A stretch of DNA of 64,000 nucleotides from Actinomadura physcomitrii (GCF_008923205.2 NZ_WBMS02000020.1:1-64000); one strand, 5' to 3'. Shown: positions 16,260 through 26,613, numbered from the stretch's first letter. The notes: generated from the letters alone by a model not told the origin. Made by a program: numbers and translations.

Positions 16260-17489
16260 TCAGCCCGCCAGCACCGCCTCGATCCGTTGATCGTCGTATC
16301 GGGCGACGGCGCGCAGGACGCCGGCGGTGTCCGCCCCGAGCCCCGGGACGGCGGAGGGCATCGCCGTGCGGGGACGCGAGGCCGCGTCGAACGGGGGCGC
16401 GGTCACCTTGAACTCGCCCGCCGCGTCGGCGGCGGTGCGCATCGTGCCCCGGCTCACCGTCTGCGGATCGTCCAGGACCTCGGCGATCTCCCGGTAGCGG
16501 CCGGACGGCACGCCGGCGGCGAGCAGCCGCTCCTCGGCCTCGGCGGCGGTGTACCGGGCGGCCCACTCCTCGATCTCGTCGTAGAGCTCGTCCCAGTGCC
16601 GCTCGCGGTCGGCGATGGCCGCGAACCGGGGATCGGTGAGCAGGTCCGGACGGCGCATGGCGTCGGCCAGCGCCCGGAAGTTCCGCTCGGTGACCGGAGA
16701 GATCATCAGGAACGCGTCCTTGGCGCGGACCGGGCGGTACACGGTCTTCTTCCACGTGCCGGGTGCCTGCGCGGCCTGCGTCTCGAAGATGAGCATCGAC
16801 ATCATCGACTCCTGCAGCGAGACGTCGAGCGCGTCCCCGAGCCCTGTCCGCCCGCGGCCCGCGAGGCCGGTCAGGACCGCGGCGTAGGCGACCGTTCCGC
16901 CGAGGACGTCGGCGACGAAGATGCCGCAGCTCGCCGGGCGGACGGCGTCCTTCTGGTACTGGAACGCGGCCATGTCGTACCCGGACATCGCATGGACGAT
17001 CTGCGCGAAGGCCGGCAGGTGCGCGCTCGGTCCGCGCGTGCCGTACCCGGAGACCGAGCAGTACACCAGCCGCTCGTCGCGCGCGCGGCAGGACTCCTCG
17101 TCCAGCCCGTACTTGGCCATCACGCCGGGCCGGAAGCTCTGCACGAGGACGTCGCATCCGGTGACGATGTCGTGCGCGGCGCGCAGCCCGGCCTCGGTCC
17201 GCAGGTCGAGCCGGACGCTGCGCTTGCCGACGTTGAGGTGGCCGAAGTAGGCGCTGTGCCCGTCGCGGAGCGGGGCCCGGGTCCGCATCGGGTCGCCCTC
17301 CGGGGGCTCGATCTTGATCACCTCGGCCCCCATGTCGGCGAGCATCCGGGTGCAGAGCGGGCCCGCCATCATGATCGAGAAGTCGGCCACCCGGATCCCG
17401 GCGAGGGGGCCGCCGCCGGCCCGCACGGCCGTCCCGCGCTCCGCGGGAACCGCCCCGCCCTCGTGCTTCGCCGCGTTCTCAGCACCCAT
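16260..17489 (-). CDS. CaiB/BaiF type III CoA-transferase
   Basis: A 409-residue CoA-transferase. It has an N-terminal linker of about 30 residues, then GIRVADFSIMMAGPLCTRML, KIEPPEGDPMRTRAPL and the catalytic Asp in CGIFVADVLGGTVAYAAVL. It is the close paralogue of the gene at 7967-9175. ATG 17489 has GGAGG 5 bases upstream; the open frame reaches 17519 but that start would lie inside an operator. Divergent from the Rieske dioxygenase operon, and therefore probably activates an acid from that pathway. Confidence 0.92.
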   Translation of the reverse strand: MGAENAAKHEGGAVPAERGTAVRAGGGPLAGIRVADFSIMMAGPLCTRMLADMGAEVIKIEPPEGDPMRTRAPLRDGHSAYFGHLNVGKRSVRLDLRTEAGLRAAHDIVTGCDVLVQSFRPGVMAKYGLDEESCRARDERLVYCSVSGYGTRGPSAHLPAFAQIVHAMSGYDMAAFQYQKDAVRPASCGIFVADVLGGTVAYAAVLTGLAGRGRTGLGDALDVSLQESMMSMLIFETQAAQAPGTWKKTVYRPVRAKDAFLMISPVTERNFRALADAMRRPDLLTDPRFAAIADRERHWDELYDEIEEWAARYTAAEAEERLLAAGVPSGRYREIAEVLDDPQTVSRGTMRTAADAAGEFKVTAPPFDAASRPRTAMPSAVPGLGADTAGVLRAVARYDDQRIEAVLAG

Positions 17490-17507
17490 CGAGCCTCCTC
17501 GTGTCAT

Positions 17508-17518
17508 TTGTCGGACCA
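17508..17518. promoter_or_regulatory. FadR-type operator upstream of CoA-transferase
   Basis: TTGTCGGACCA, fitting TNGTNNNACNA fully, 19 bases upstream of the CoA-transferase start on the minus strand. It is one of two perfect copies in the 150-base divergent region. Confidence 0.62.
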
Positions 17519-17572
17519 TTGAGACATGCCCGTTTCGACCACGTCAAGGGCGCCCGGACGGCCCCGGCCGCC

Positions 17573-17611
17573 TTGACAAGGCAGTGGTCGTTCCTAAGAA
17601 TGGTCCAACCA
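17573..17611 (+). promoter_or_regulatory. Dioxygenase promoter with overlapping FadR-type operator
   Basis: A near-consensus promoter: TTGACA at 17573-17578 and TAAGAA(T) at 17595-17601, spacer 16-17. The perfect operator TGGTCCAACCA (17601-17611) covers the predicted transcription start. A second half-match, TGGTCGTTCCT (17585-17595), lies in the spacer. This is the textbook place for a repressor and is the best single piece of evidence for control of the dioxygenase by the FadR-type proteins. Confidence 0.72.
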
Positions 17612-17639
17612 ATGAGATTTCGTCAGAGGGAGCGGCACC

Positions 17640-18983
17640 ATGACCACGACCGCCGGCGCGGCCGGGACCGGCCTTCCAGAAGTCGAACGCATCCCGCCGC
17701 GCAGCACCCGGTACGTGCGCGACGAGCGGGACCCGAACGCGTTCCTCGTGCAGCGGTCGGTCTTCGTCGACGAGGACGTCCTCGCCCGCGAGCGCGAGGC
17801 GATCTTCAACCGGTGCTGGGTCTACGTCGGGCACGGCTCCGAGATCCCCGAGCCCAACGACTTCGTCTCCCGGACCGTCGTCGGCCGGCCCGTGCTGTTC
17901 ACCCGGGACAAGGACGGCGAGGTGCGCGTCTGGTACAACGCCTGCACCCACCGCGGCGCCGAAGTCTGCCGGGAGCGGCGCGGCAACGCCCGCAGGTTCC
18001 GCTGCTTCTACCACTCCTGGTCGTTCTCGACCGACGGGCGCCTGGTCGCCATGCCCGACGAGGACGCCTACCCGGAGGGATTCAGCAAGGAGGCGCACCG
18101 GCTGCGCGGCCCGGCGCGCGTCGAGTCCTACCGCGGGTTCTACTTCATGAACGTCCGCGCGGACGCCGAGCCGCTGGAGGACTACCTCGCCGGAACCAAG
18201 TACTACCTCGACCTCACCGCCGACCAGTCCGCCGCCGGGATGGTCGTGACGCCCGGCAGCCACGAGTACTCCATCAAGGCGAACTGGAAGCTGCTGGTGG
18301 AGAACAGCTTCGACGGCTACCACGCCATCCCCGTCCACAAGACCTACCTCGACGTCCAGCGCAGCAGGGGCGACCAGATCGCCGGCAGCACCGACAGCGA
18401 CTGGAAGCGGTCCTACGCCTACGACCTCGGCAACGGGCACGCGGTGACGGTCAAGGAGGCGCCCTGGGGGCGCCCGATCGCCCGCTGGAAGCCGTCCATG
18501 GGCGAGGACACGCGGGAGATCGTCGAGGACTCCTACCGGCGGCTGGTCGCCGCGCACGGCACCCGGCGGGCCGACGAGATCGCGGGCCTGGACTTCAACA
18601 TGCACGTGTTCCCGAACCTGTCGATCAACAACATCATGGCCGTGATCATCCGCACCTACCATCCGGTGACCCCCGGCCTGATGCACGTCAACGCCTGGTC
18701 GCTGGCCCCGGCCGAGGAGAGCCCGGCGGCCCGCCGGGTGCGCAACGAGTCGTTCCTGTCCTTCCTCGGGCCCGCCGGCCTGGCGACGCCGGACGACAAC
18801 GAGGCACTGGAGTCGTGCCACCGGGGCTACGCCTCCGACCCCGGCGGCGGCTGGTCGGACGTCTCCCGCGGGATGGACCTCGACGAACCGCGCAACTGGG
18901 ACGAGCTGCAGATGCGCACGTTCTGGCGCCGCTGGAGCGACCTCGTCGAGGGGCCGGGCGGCGGGAACGGCGGCGAGCACTGA
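17640..18983 (+). CDS. Ring-hydroxylating dioxygenase, Rieske alpha subunit
   Basis: A 447-residue catalytic subunit. The Rieske [2Fe-2S] ligands are Cys102-x-His104 and Cys122-x2-His125 (CTHRGAEVC and RCFYHSWSF). The mononuclear iron ligands His228 and His233 lie in SFDGYHAIPVHKTYL, with the bridging Asp225. Such enzymes add O2 to an aromatic ring to give a cis-dihydrodiol. The beta subunit, ferredoxin and reductase follow at once, so the whole electron chain is present. The substrate cannot be read from sequence; a benzoate- or cumate-like acid is one guess given the CoA-transferases. AGGGAG precedes the ATG. Confidence 0.93.
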   Translation: MTTTAGAAGTGLPEVERIPPRSTRYVRDERDPNAFLVQRSVFVDEDVLAREREAIFNRCWVYVGHGSEIPEPNDFVSRTVVGRPVLFTRDKDGEVRVWYNACTHRGAEVCRERRGNARRFRCFYHSWSFSTDGRLVAMPDEDAYPEGFSKEAHRLRGPARVESYRGFYFMNVRADAEPLEDYLAGTKYYLDLTADQSAAGMVVTPGSHEYSIKANWKLLVENSFDGYHAIPVHKTYLDVQRSRGDQIAGSTDSDWKRSYAYDLGNGHAVTVKEAPWGRPIARWKPSMGEDTREIVEDSYRRLVAAHGTRRADEIAGLDFNMHVFPNLSINNIMAVIIRTYHPVTPGLMHVNAWSLAPAEESPAARRVRNESFLSFLGPAGLATPDDNEALESCHRGYASDPGGGWSDVSRGMDLDEPRNWDELQMRTFWRRWSDLVEGPGGGNGGEH

Positions 18984-18997
18984 TGGAGGGCACGCGC

Positions 18998-19486
18998 ATG
19001 GCCGCGACCAGGGCCGAGATCGAGGACTTCCTGTACCACGAGGCCGACCTGCTGGACGAGTGGCGGCTCGAGGAATGGCGGGACCTGTTCACCGACGACG
19101 GGCGCTATTACGTGCCCGCCACCGACAACCCCGAGGGCGACCCCGACCTCGACCTCGCCCTCATCAGCGACACCAAGGAGGGCGTCCGCGGCCGGGTGCA
19201 GCGGCTGCTCAGCACCTGGGCGCACATCGAGAACCCCCGCTCGCTGACCCGCCGCGTCATCGGCAACGTCCGCGTGGAGCCCGGACCCGGCGAGAACGAG
19301 GTCGTCGCGCGCTGCAACGCGATCGTCTACCGCTCGCGGGTCGCCGGGACCACCACGTACGCGGCGAGGCTCACCTACCGGCTGCGCCCCGGCGAGGACG
19401 GCGCGCTCCGGATCGTCCTGAAGCAGACCGTGCTCGACCACGCGACGCTGCGCGACAGCGGCGGCGTGCTATCGATCATCATCTGA
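18998..19486 (+). CDS. Ring-hydroxylating dioxygenase beta subunit
   Basis: A 162-residue NTF2-like small subunit: EIEDFLYHEADLLDEWRLEEWRDLFTDDGRYYVPA, a charged loop (LISDTKEGVRGRV), HIENPRSLTRRVIGNV and a beta-rich tail. It stabilises the alpha3beta3 dioxygenase. I take ATG 18998 because GGAGGG lies 6 bases upstream; ATG 18983 overlaps the alpha stop but has no ribosome site. Second gene of the dioxygenase operon. Confidence 0.9.
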   Translation: MAATRAEIEDFLYHEADLLDEWRLEEWRDLFTDDGRYYVPATDNPEGDPDLDLALISDTKEGVRGRVQRLLSTWAHIENPRSLTRRVIGNVRVEPGPGENEVVARCNAIVYRSRVAGTTTYAARLTYRLRPGEDGALRIVLKQTVLDHATLRDSGGVLSIII

Positions 19487-19508
19487 CCAGCGCGAAGGAC
19501 TCCCATAC

Positions 19509-19727
19509 ATGCGCGTCACCATCGACGAAGACAAATGCTGCGGCTACGCCGCCTGCCTCAGCGTGGCCGGAAAGGTCTTCGACCTGGCCGCCGACAACAT
19601 CGCGACCGTCCTGGTCGAGCACCCGGAGGGCGAGCTCGCCGACCTGGCCCGCGAGGCCGCCGCCGCCTGCCCGACCGCGGCGATCGTCCTGCTGGACGAC
19701 CGGGACCGTCCGGACGGCGGCGCATGA
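19509..19727 (+). CDS. [3Fe-4S]-type ferredoxin
   Basis: A 72-residue ferredoxin with Cys10, Cys16 and Cys54 (DKCCGYAAC and ACPTAA). This C-x5-C...CP arrangement is that of the [3Fe-4S] ferredoxins usually paired with P450s. Cys11 is an extra residue next to the first ligand. In this operon it should carry electrons from the reductase to the dioxygenase, in place of the Rieske or plant-type ferredoxins seen in most such systems. Its stop overlaps the next start (ATGA). Confidence 0.9.
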   Translation: MRVTIDEDKCCGYAACLSVAGKVFDLAADNIATVLVEHPEGELADLAREAAAACPTAAIVLLDDRDRPDGGA

Positions 19728-20914
19728 CCCCCCGGGAGATCGTGATCGTCGGGGCGTCGGTCGCCGGGGTCGCGGTGGCCGACGAGCTGCGCCGGCTCGG
19801 CTACGAGGGCGCCGTCACCCTCGTCGGCGACGAACCGCACCTGCCCTACGACCGGCCGCCGCTGTCCAAGGACCTGCTGACCGGCCGCACCGGCCCCGAC
19901 CGCATCCTCCTGCGCGAGCCGGGGCACTACGCCGACCGCGGCATCGACCTCGTCCTGGGCGTTCCGGCCGTCGGGCTGCGCGGCACGCACGTCGCGCTGT
20001 CGGACGGACGGGTCCTCGCACCCGGCGCCGTCGTGATCGCCACCGGCGCCCGCGCGCGGCCCCTCGGCGAACCGCGGCCCACGCTCGTCACGCTCCGCGG
20101 CCTGGACGACGGGCTCCACCTGCGCCGGCGGCTCGCGGACGCCCCGCGGCTCGTGATCGCCGGAGGCGGCTTCATCGGCGCGGAGGTCGCCGCGTCCGCC
20201 CGCGCGCTCGGCGTGGACGTCACCCTGATCGAGGCCGCGCCGCTCCCCTTCGCCCACCTTCTGGGAGGCCAGGTGGCCGCCGCGCTCCTGCGCCCCCACC
20301 GCGACGCGGGCGTCCGCGTCCTCACGGGCGCCCCGGTCCAGCGCGTCGACCACGTGGACGGATCCGAGCGCGTCCACCTGCCCGACGGCCGGGTGGTCCA
20401 CGGAGATCTCGTCCTCGCGGGAATCGGCTCGCTGCCCAACACCGGCTGGCTCGACGGGTCCGGGCTCAGCATCGGGGACGGCGTCCTCTGCGACGCCACC
20501 GGCGCCACCGGCGTACCGGGCGTGTACGCCGTCGGCGACGTGGCCGCCTGGTACGAGCCTGAAGCCGGGCGGCACGTCCGCCACGAGCACTGGACCGGAG
20601 CGACCGAGCAGGCCCGGAGCGTCGCCGCGCGGATCCTCGGCCGCGAGCCGAAGGCCGCCCCGGGCGCGGGCGTCCCCTATCTCTGGTCCGACCAGTACGG
20701 GTCGCGCATCCAGGCCCTGGGCCGTCCCGAGGTCGCGGACGAGATCCAGGTCGTCCGCGGCTCCCTCGAAGCGGACTCCTTCGCCGTCCTGTACGGCAGG
20801 GAAGGACGTCTGGTCGGAGCGGCCGGACGTGACGCCGCCGCGCACGTCATGCGGCACCGGCAGGCCATCGCCACGGCCGAACCCATGCCTCTCCAGCCGG
20901 CGGCAGGAGCCTGA
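19724..20914 (+). CDS. FAD-dependent ferredoxin reductase
   Basis: A 396-residue pyridine-nucleotide-disulfide-type reductase. FAD motif IVIVGASVAGVAVADELRRLG at the N-terminus, PYDRPPLSK, the NAD motif LVIAGGGFIGAEVAASARALG, the second FAD contact GVYAVGDVAAW and the C-terminal PYLWSDQYGSRIQALG typical of rubredoxin/ferredoxin reductases. It oxidises NADH and reduces the ferredoxin encoded just upstream (4-base overlap). Last gene of the operon. Confidence 0.92.
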   Translation: MTPREIVIVGASVAGVAVADELRRLGYEGAVTLVGDEPHLPYDRPPLSKDLLTGRTGPDRILLREPGHYADRGIDLVLGVPAVGLRGTHVALSDGRVLAPGAVVIATGARARPLGEPRPTLVTLRGLDDGLHLRRRLADAPRLVIAGGGFIGAEVAASARALGVDVTLIEAAPLPFAHLLGGQVAAALLRPHRDAGVRVLTGAPVQRVDHVDGSERVHLPDGRVVHGDLVLAGIGSLPNTGWLDGSGLSIGDGVLCDATGATGVPGVYAVGDVAAWYEPEAGRHVRHEHWTGATEQARSVAARILGREPKAAPGAGVPYLWSDQYGSRIQALGRPEVADEIQVVRGSLEADSFAVLYGREGRLVGAAGRDAAAHVMRHRQAIATAEPMPLQPAAGA

Positions 20915-21275
20915 CGGTGTATGCAAATGGAGGTGCAGGTAGCGCGCCCTCGCGGGTACCGGTGGCGCGTTCCTCAGCGCTTCCTCTCCAGCACCATGAC
21001 GGTATCTGCACTGGAAGCGGCCAAGAGGGAACCGTCCCGGCTGAATGTCAGCTTGCGGACACGCCGGGCGGGCCGGATGCTGCCGGTGTGCCTGCCCCGG
21101 AGGGCGTTCGACGACCGATTGCGGTCGCCGTAGCGGAACATCGGGACGAAACCCTGCCCAGATCGGTCTGTTTCCTGAACAATCTGGTCGCGACGGTTGT
21201 GGCTCGCGAACGGTTGTATCACTCGCCTGATGGTGAACTGTCGCGGATGGGCGAGGGCGCGAAGGGGACGGTGGC
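20915..21275. other. 361-base spacer left of the kinase gene
   Basis: No intact gene on either strand. Its minus strand carries the WD40 fragment listed separately. Base composition is less extreme than in the flanking catabolic genes. No clear terminator follows the reductase gene. Confidence 0.6.
20974..21105 (-). pseudogene. Remnant of a WD40-repeat protein
   Basis: The minus strand encodes a WD40 blade ending, VRKLTFSRDGSLLAASSAD followed by TVMVLERKR and a stop at 20974. The pattern (hydrophobic-x-FSxDGxxLAxxSxD) is a canonical WD40 strand. The open frame (20974-21222) has no kinase or further blades upstream, so this is the tail of a lost or truncated gene. It lies beside the intact WD40 kinase but on the opposite strand. 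Confidence 0.5.
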
Positions 21276-23423
<2,148 letters not shown>

Positions 23424-23456
23424 GAATCTGGCCGGCGATGGTGAACACTCGGCCTG

Positions 23457-24632
23457 TCACGATCCGTTGGGGCGGAACGTGTAGGGCCGCGGGTCGGTGA
23501 CCACGAGCTTGCCGCCGGAGATCTCGCCCTTGGACGCCGATGTGTTCTTGACCCGCGGCGTGCCGGGCACCGGCGAGGCCGTGAAGTCGATGGGGGCGGT
23601 GGCCCCCGCGGTGTCGAAGGACCGCTGCTTGTCCAGCCAGGCCTTGATCTTGCCCGCGTCCGGGCCGCCGGCCGCCGGAATGATCTTCGCCGCCAGCTTG
23701 ACCGCGAGCCAGGCGTTGAGCGCGTCGTCGGCGACCGTGTTGGTGATGCCGCCGACCTTCGGCCCGTACTTGGCCACGTCGGCGGCGAACCCGTCCACGG
23801 CGGCCTTGCCGAAGGCCATGACGACGGTGTTCTTCTGCTTGAGGTCCGACACCGTCTTGACCAGCTGCGGTGTCAGCTCGATGCTCGGGATGGCCCACTG
23901 CAGGTCGGTCAGCCCGATCTGGTGGCACGTCTGGATCAGGGACGGGATCTGCGCGGGAGCCGTCGCGACGACCGCGGTGTCCGCACCGATCTGCTTGATC
24001 TTCAAGCAGATCGGCTGGAAGTCGGTGGCGGTCAGCGCCACCGTCAGCGGCGTCACGCCGACCGACTTGGGAAAGTAGGTCGCGGAGATCTTCCCGCTCT
24101 CCCGGGCGACCGCGCTGTCCGCCGAGATGTAGGCGACCCGCCTGGTCGTGGACGGGAGCATCTGAGGCAGGATCCGGTACTGCACGAGCACGGGCTGGAG
24201 CACGTAGACGCGGTCGCTCTTGAGCGCGTCCAGGCTCGCCCCCTGGCTGGCCCACGAGATGGTCTTGGCCGCCTTGAGCGTCGGGATCAGCGCCGCCTCC
24301 ATCGTGCCCTGGTTGCCGGCCATCATGAGGACCTTGTCCTGCATCAGCAGCTTCTGGGCGCACAGGGACGCGCCCTGCGGGGTGCCCTTGTCGTCGCAGA
24401 AGTCGATCTGCACCTTGTGCCCGGAGATCCCGCCCGCGTCGTTCACCGCGGCCGCCGCGATCTTGGCGGCCTGCGGAACCCAGGGGTCGGAGATCGAGTT
24501 CGACTGCACGCTCGCCATGATGCCCAGCTTGATCGGGCCGTCGCCGGAGACGCCCGCGGCCGATCCACCGCACCCGGCCGCCGCGAGCGAGACGCCGGCC
24601 AGTGCGGCCGTGAACCGATGACGCATGTGCAT
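23457..24632 (-). CDS. Orphan LivK-type substrate-binding lipoprotein
   Basis: A 391-residue type I periplasmic binding protein with a lipoprotein signal (MHMRHRFTAALAG..., lipobox AAGC, Cys21). The mature part starts IKLGIMASVQSNSISDP and has DAGGISGHKVQIDFCDDKGTP. ATG 24632 has GGGAG 5 bases upstream. No permease or ATPase is adjacent, so it must use a Liv system elsewhere, perhaps the one at the left end. A TetR-type operator fills the spacer of its promoter, which places substrate capture in the same regulon as the catabolic genes. Confidence 0.9.
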   Translation of the reverse strand: MHMRHRFTAALAGVSLAAAGCGGSAAGVSGDGPIKLGIMASVQSNSISDPWVPQAAKIAAAAVNDAGGISGHKVQIDFCDDKGTPQGASLCAQKLLMQDKVLMMAGNQGTMEAALIPTLKAAKTISWASQGASLDALKSDRVYVLQPVLVQYRILPQMLPSTTRRVAYISADSAVARESGKISATYFPKSVGVTPLTVALTATDFQPICLKIKQIGADTAVVATAPAQIPSLIQTCHQIGLTDLQWAIPSIELTPQLVKTVSDLKQKNTVVMAFGKAAVDGFAADVAKYGPKVGGITNTVADDALNAWLAVKLAAKIIPAAGGPDAGKIKAWLDKQRSFDTAGATAPIDFTASPVPGTPRVKNTSASKGEISGGKLVVTDPRPYTFRPNGS

Positions 24633-25023
24633 GCCATCTCCCAGGGGACGGTGACCGAGGTCACGTTGAGCAGTGACTGGGAGCTTAGACAGTAAATGCT
24701 CACTCTGCAATGGTGTGACCGGCGCCGATGCACCGATGAGAGGCCGTCGGTCCGGGTGACAGGGCCTGCCCGGGGCGCGCCCCACATGCCGCGAGCCCCG
24801 ACATCCATGGCGCGACGCAGGGCGCGCCACTGCGGCATGCCGTCGCCCGCAGGGCCGTCTCTCAGGCCGCGTTCCGGGCGCCCCGGCATTAGAAAGAAGT
24901 ATCCCGCGTTAAAAGCCTCTGCGGCGGGCGGGCATTTCACGACGGAATGAACGTCGACTTTCCCGCGAGAATCATCGGATCGCCCATCGATTTGTCCGAG
25001 GCGGAGCGACGGTGGGCTCCGGT
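24633..25023. other. 391-base spacer with promoter and operator
   Basis: Holds the promoter and TetR-type operator of the binding-protein gene (24682-24710). It also has a 12-base palindrome GGGGCGCGCCCC (24772-24783) and an 8-base inverted repeat CATGCCGC/GCGGCATG (24785-24792, 24832-24839) of unknown meaning. No coding region found. Confidence 0.6.
24682..24710 (-). promoter_or_regulatory. Promoter whose spacer is a TetR-type operator
   Basis: Minus strand: TTGCAG, then exactly 17 bases AGTGAGCATTTACTGTC (24688-24704), then TAAGCT. The spacer is a copy of the regional 17-bp motif, so a bound repressor would exclude RNA polymerase from the binding-protein gene. Confidence 0.68.
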
Positions 25024-25536
25024 TCAGGCGCGGGATTCGGCTTTCGCCGGGGCCGGCCGCCAGAACGAAGCGAGCAACCCGCCGGTTCCGACCACGGCCA
25101 CGCCGAGGGCGATACCGCCTCCGGCCCAGGCGGTCATCTCGACTCCGGCCGCGGCGTCCACCGAGATGCGTCCAGGCCCGGCGATCGCGAGCGCGAGCGC
25201 GGTCACCGCCAGGACGAGGACGTACTCGTAACCCTCTTTGAAGACGAAGAATCCATTCGGCCGGTGGGCGAGAATGCCCGCGACCATCATCACGGAGATG
25301 ACCGCCGCGCACGCCAGTGGTGTCAGAAGACCGATCACCAGCAGCAATCCCGCGCCGATCTCGGTGACCACGCTCGTCCAGGCCTGCAACTTCCCCTGCC
25401 GAAGGCCGAGCCCGGCGAACCAGCGGGCCGTTCCCTCAATTCCTCCGGGGCCCTTCCAGTGATTCCATCCGTGCGCGATCATGACTACGCCCACGACCAG
25501 CCGCACCAGCAAAGCCGCAGTGTCGGTGTCCGACAT
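25024..25536 (-). CDS. DoxX-family membrane protein
   Basis: A 170-residue protein with four membrane segments and the DoxX pattern: LLVRLVVGVVMIAHGWNHW, EIGAGLLLVIGLLTPLA, GYEYVLVLAVTALALAIAGPG. Family members are linked to quinone or thiol redox and stress, but no reaction is established. ATG 25536 (MSDTDTAALL) is favoured; the frame runs 12 codons further upstream without a match. It has its own TetR-type operator upstream. Confidence 0.87.
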   Translation of the reverse strand: MSDTDTAALLVRLVVGVVMIAHGWNHWKGPGGIEGTARWFAGLGLRQGKLQAWTSVVTEIGAGLLLVIGLLTPLACAAVISVMMVAGILAHRPNGFFVFKEGYEYVLVLAVTALALAIAGPGRISVDAAAGVEMTAWAGGGIALGVAVVGTGGLLASFWRPAPAKAESRA

Positions 25537-25615
25537 CTCGTCCCCTCGTCGGGCATGCGATCGATCGGTCACCGGACGTGGACGCGAGGCCGTCGTCCGG
25601 GAGGCGACCGACTTA

Positions 25616-25632
25616 GAAAGCGAACGCTCACC
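25616..25632. promoter_or_regulatory. TetR-type operator upstream of doxX-like gene
   Basis: GAAAGCGAACGCTCACC (minus: GGTGAGCGTTCGCTTTC), one of the three most symmetric copies of the motif, 80 bases upstream of the DoxX start, close behind a TAATAT -10-like sequence. Confidence 0.68.
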
Positions 25633-25725
25633 TACATATTAGGACGACGGGCCGTCATCGCACCAGAGGGCAGCGGGCCGACCGGCTCCGGCCGGGCCCG
25701 GGGATCCGCGGTGCCCGTGGCCGGC

Positions 25726-26406
25726 TCAGTTGCGCTTCCGCGCCGGCTCGATGGCCGGGAAGAACCCCCGGACGGTGCCTTCGCTGATCAGGGACACCGC
25801 GCGATGGCGGTCGAAACCCCTGTTGTGGTGGCTTTCGAGCGCCAGGACGAACGCTATGCCGAACACCGCACGGGCGGAGATGTCCGGCGACTCGAACGGG
25901 AAACCGTACCGGTCCTCGACCTCGCGCCAGGCCTCGGCCAACCGGTCCATCGCGACCACGAAGTTCTCCTGGTAGAACCGGCGGGCCACCTGGGGGTCAC
26001 CGAAGAGCACCAAGCCGAGCAGCGGAAGTATCTCCTCCAGCGTCGAGATGAGCTGCCGGTAGAGACCCGTCATCGTCTTGAGCTGCAGCTCGGGCGTGAG
26101 CGGCCGCTCCCGGTCGATCGCCGCGGTCGCGGCGACCAGGTCGTCCACCGCCTCCTTGAGCGGTTCGACCACGGCCTCGTAGAAGAGCTGGTCCTTGCTC
26201 TCGAAGTGGCGGTAGATCACGCCCTCGCTGATCCCGCTGTGCTCGGCGATCACCTTGATCGTGGTACCGCTCATGTCACCGGACTCGGTGAACGCGCGCC
26301 TCGCGGCGGCCAGGATCGAGCTTCTGCGCGCCGCCGCGGTGAGCCGTCGGCGAGGGCGCGGCGGGTTCTCCGCCGGCTGGGATGCCTGGGGGGCGGAGCT
26401 AGTCAC
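25726..26406 (-). CDS. TetR-family transcriptional regulator
   Basis: A 226-residue regulator. After an N-terminal Pro/Arg tail, the TetR helix-turn-helix is at residues about 20-67 (SILAAARRAFTESGDM, TIKVIAEHSGISEGVIYRHFESKDQLF), then an all-helical ligand domain. GTG 26406 with GGGGGA upstream is chosen, because the next ATG (26460) would overlap an operator copy. It is the only TetR gene in the window and sits inside the cluster of 13 operator copies, one at its own promoter. I infer that it represses the whole 23-57 kb set; an acyl-CoA is a likely inducer by analogy. Confidence 0.92.
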   Translation of the reverse strand: MTSSAPQASQPAENPPRPRRRLTAAARRSSILAAARRAFTESGDMSGTTIKVIAEHSGISEGVIYRHFESKDQLFYEAVVEPLKEAVDDLVAATAAIDRERPLTPELQLKTMTGLYRQLISTLEEILPLLGLVLFGDPQVARRFYQENFVVAMDRLAEAWREVEDRYGFPFESPDISARAVFGIAFVLALESHHNRGFDRHRAVSLISEGTVRGFFPAIEPARKRN

Positions 26407-26441
26407 GGTGTTCCCCCACTTCGTGGATTCCGCATTTGCTG

Positions 26442-26458
26442 AGTGTGCACATACTTTC
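26442..26458. promoter_or_regulatory. TetR-type operator upstream of the tetR gene
   Basis: AGTGTGCACATACTTTC, a diverged copy of the motif, 36 bases upstream of the TetR GTG, consistent with autoregulation. Confidence 0.55.
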
Positions 26459-26575
26459 ATGTTAGTTGGTTCGGGGTACCGAACCGGTCAACCTGGCAGC
26501 GACGGTCGCGCCGCGTGTCCACCCGGCGCCCGGCTCGCCCTCCATGATGCTCGGCCGAGTCCGGCGATGCGAAGC

Positions 26576-26613
26576 GGCGCCCTTCCGGTCAGAGCCTTGA
26601 CCGGAAGGGCGCC
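26576..26613. terminator. Strong hairpin after the thiolase gene
   Basis: Perfect 16-base stem GGCGCCCTTCCGGTCA with a 6-base loop, 86 bases past the thiolase stop and before tetR on the other side. It separates two minus-strand units. No T-tract. Confidence 0.8.

Noticed and set aside
17490..17519. CoA-transferase start at 17519
   Set aside because: The ATG is part of the FadR-type operator; ATG 17489 has GGAGG.
24772..24839. Palindrome GGGGCGCGCCCC and an 8-base inverted repeat as a terminator or origin element
   Set aside because: Short stems, long loop and GC-rich chance palindromes are expected at this composition; no gene ends nearby on the plus strand.
26407..26460. N-terminal extension of the TetR protein to ATG 26460
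   Set aside because: It would place the start codon inside an operator copy and adds residues with no family match; GTG 26406 has GGGGGA upstream.
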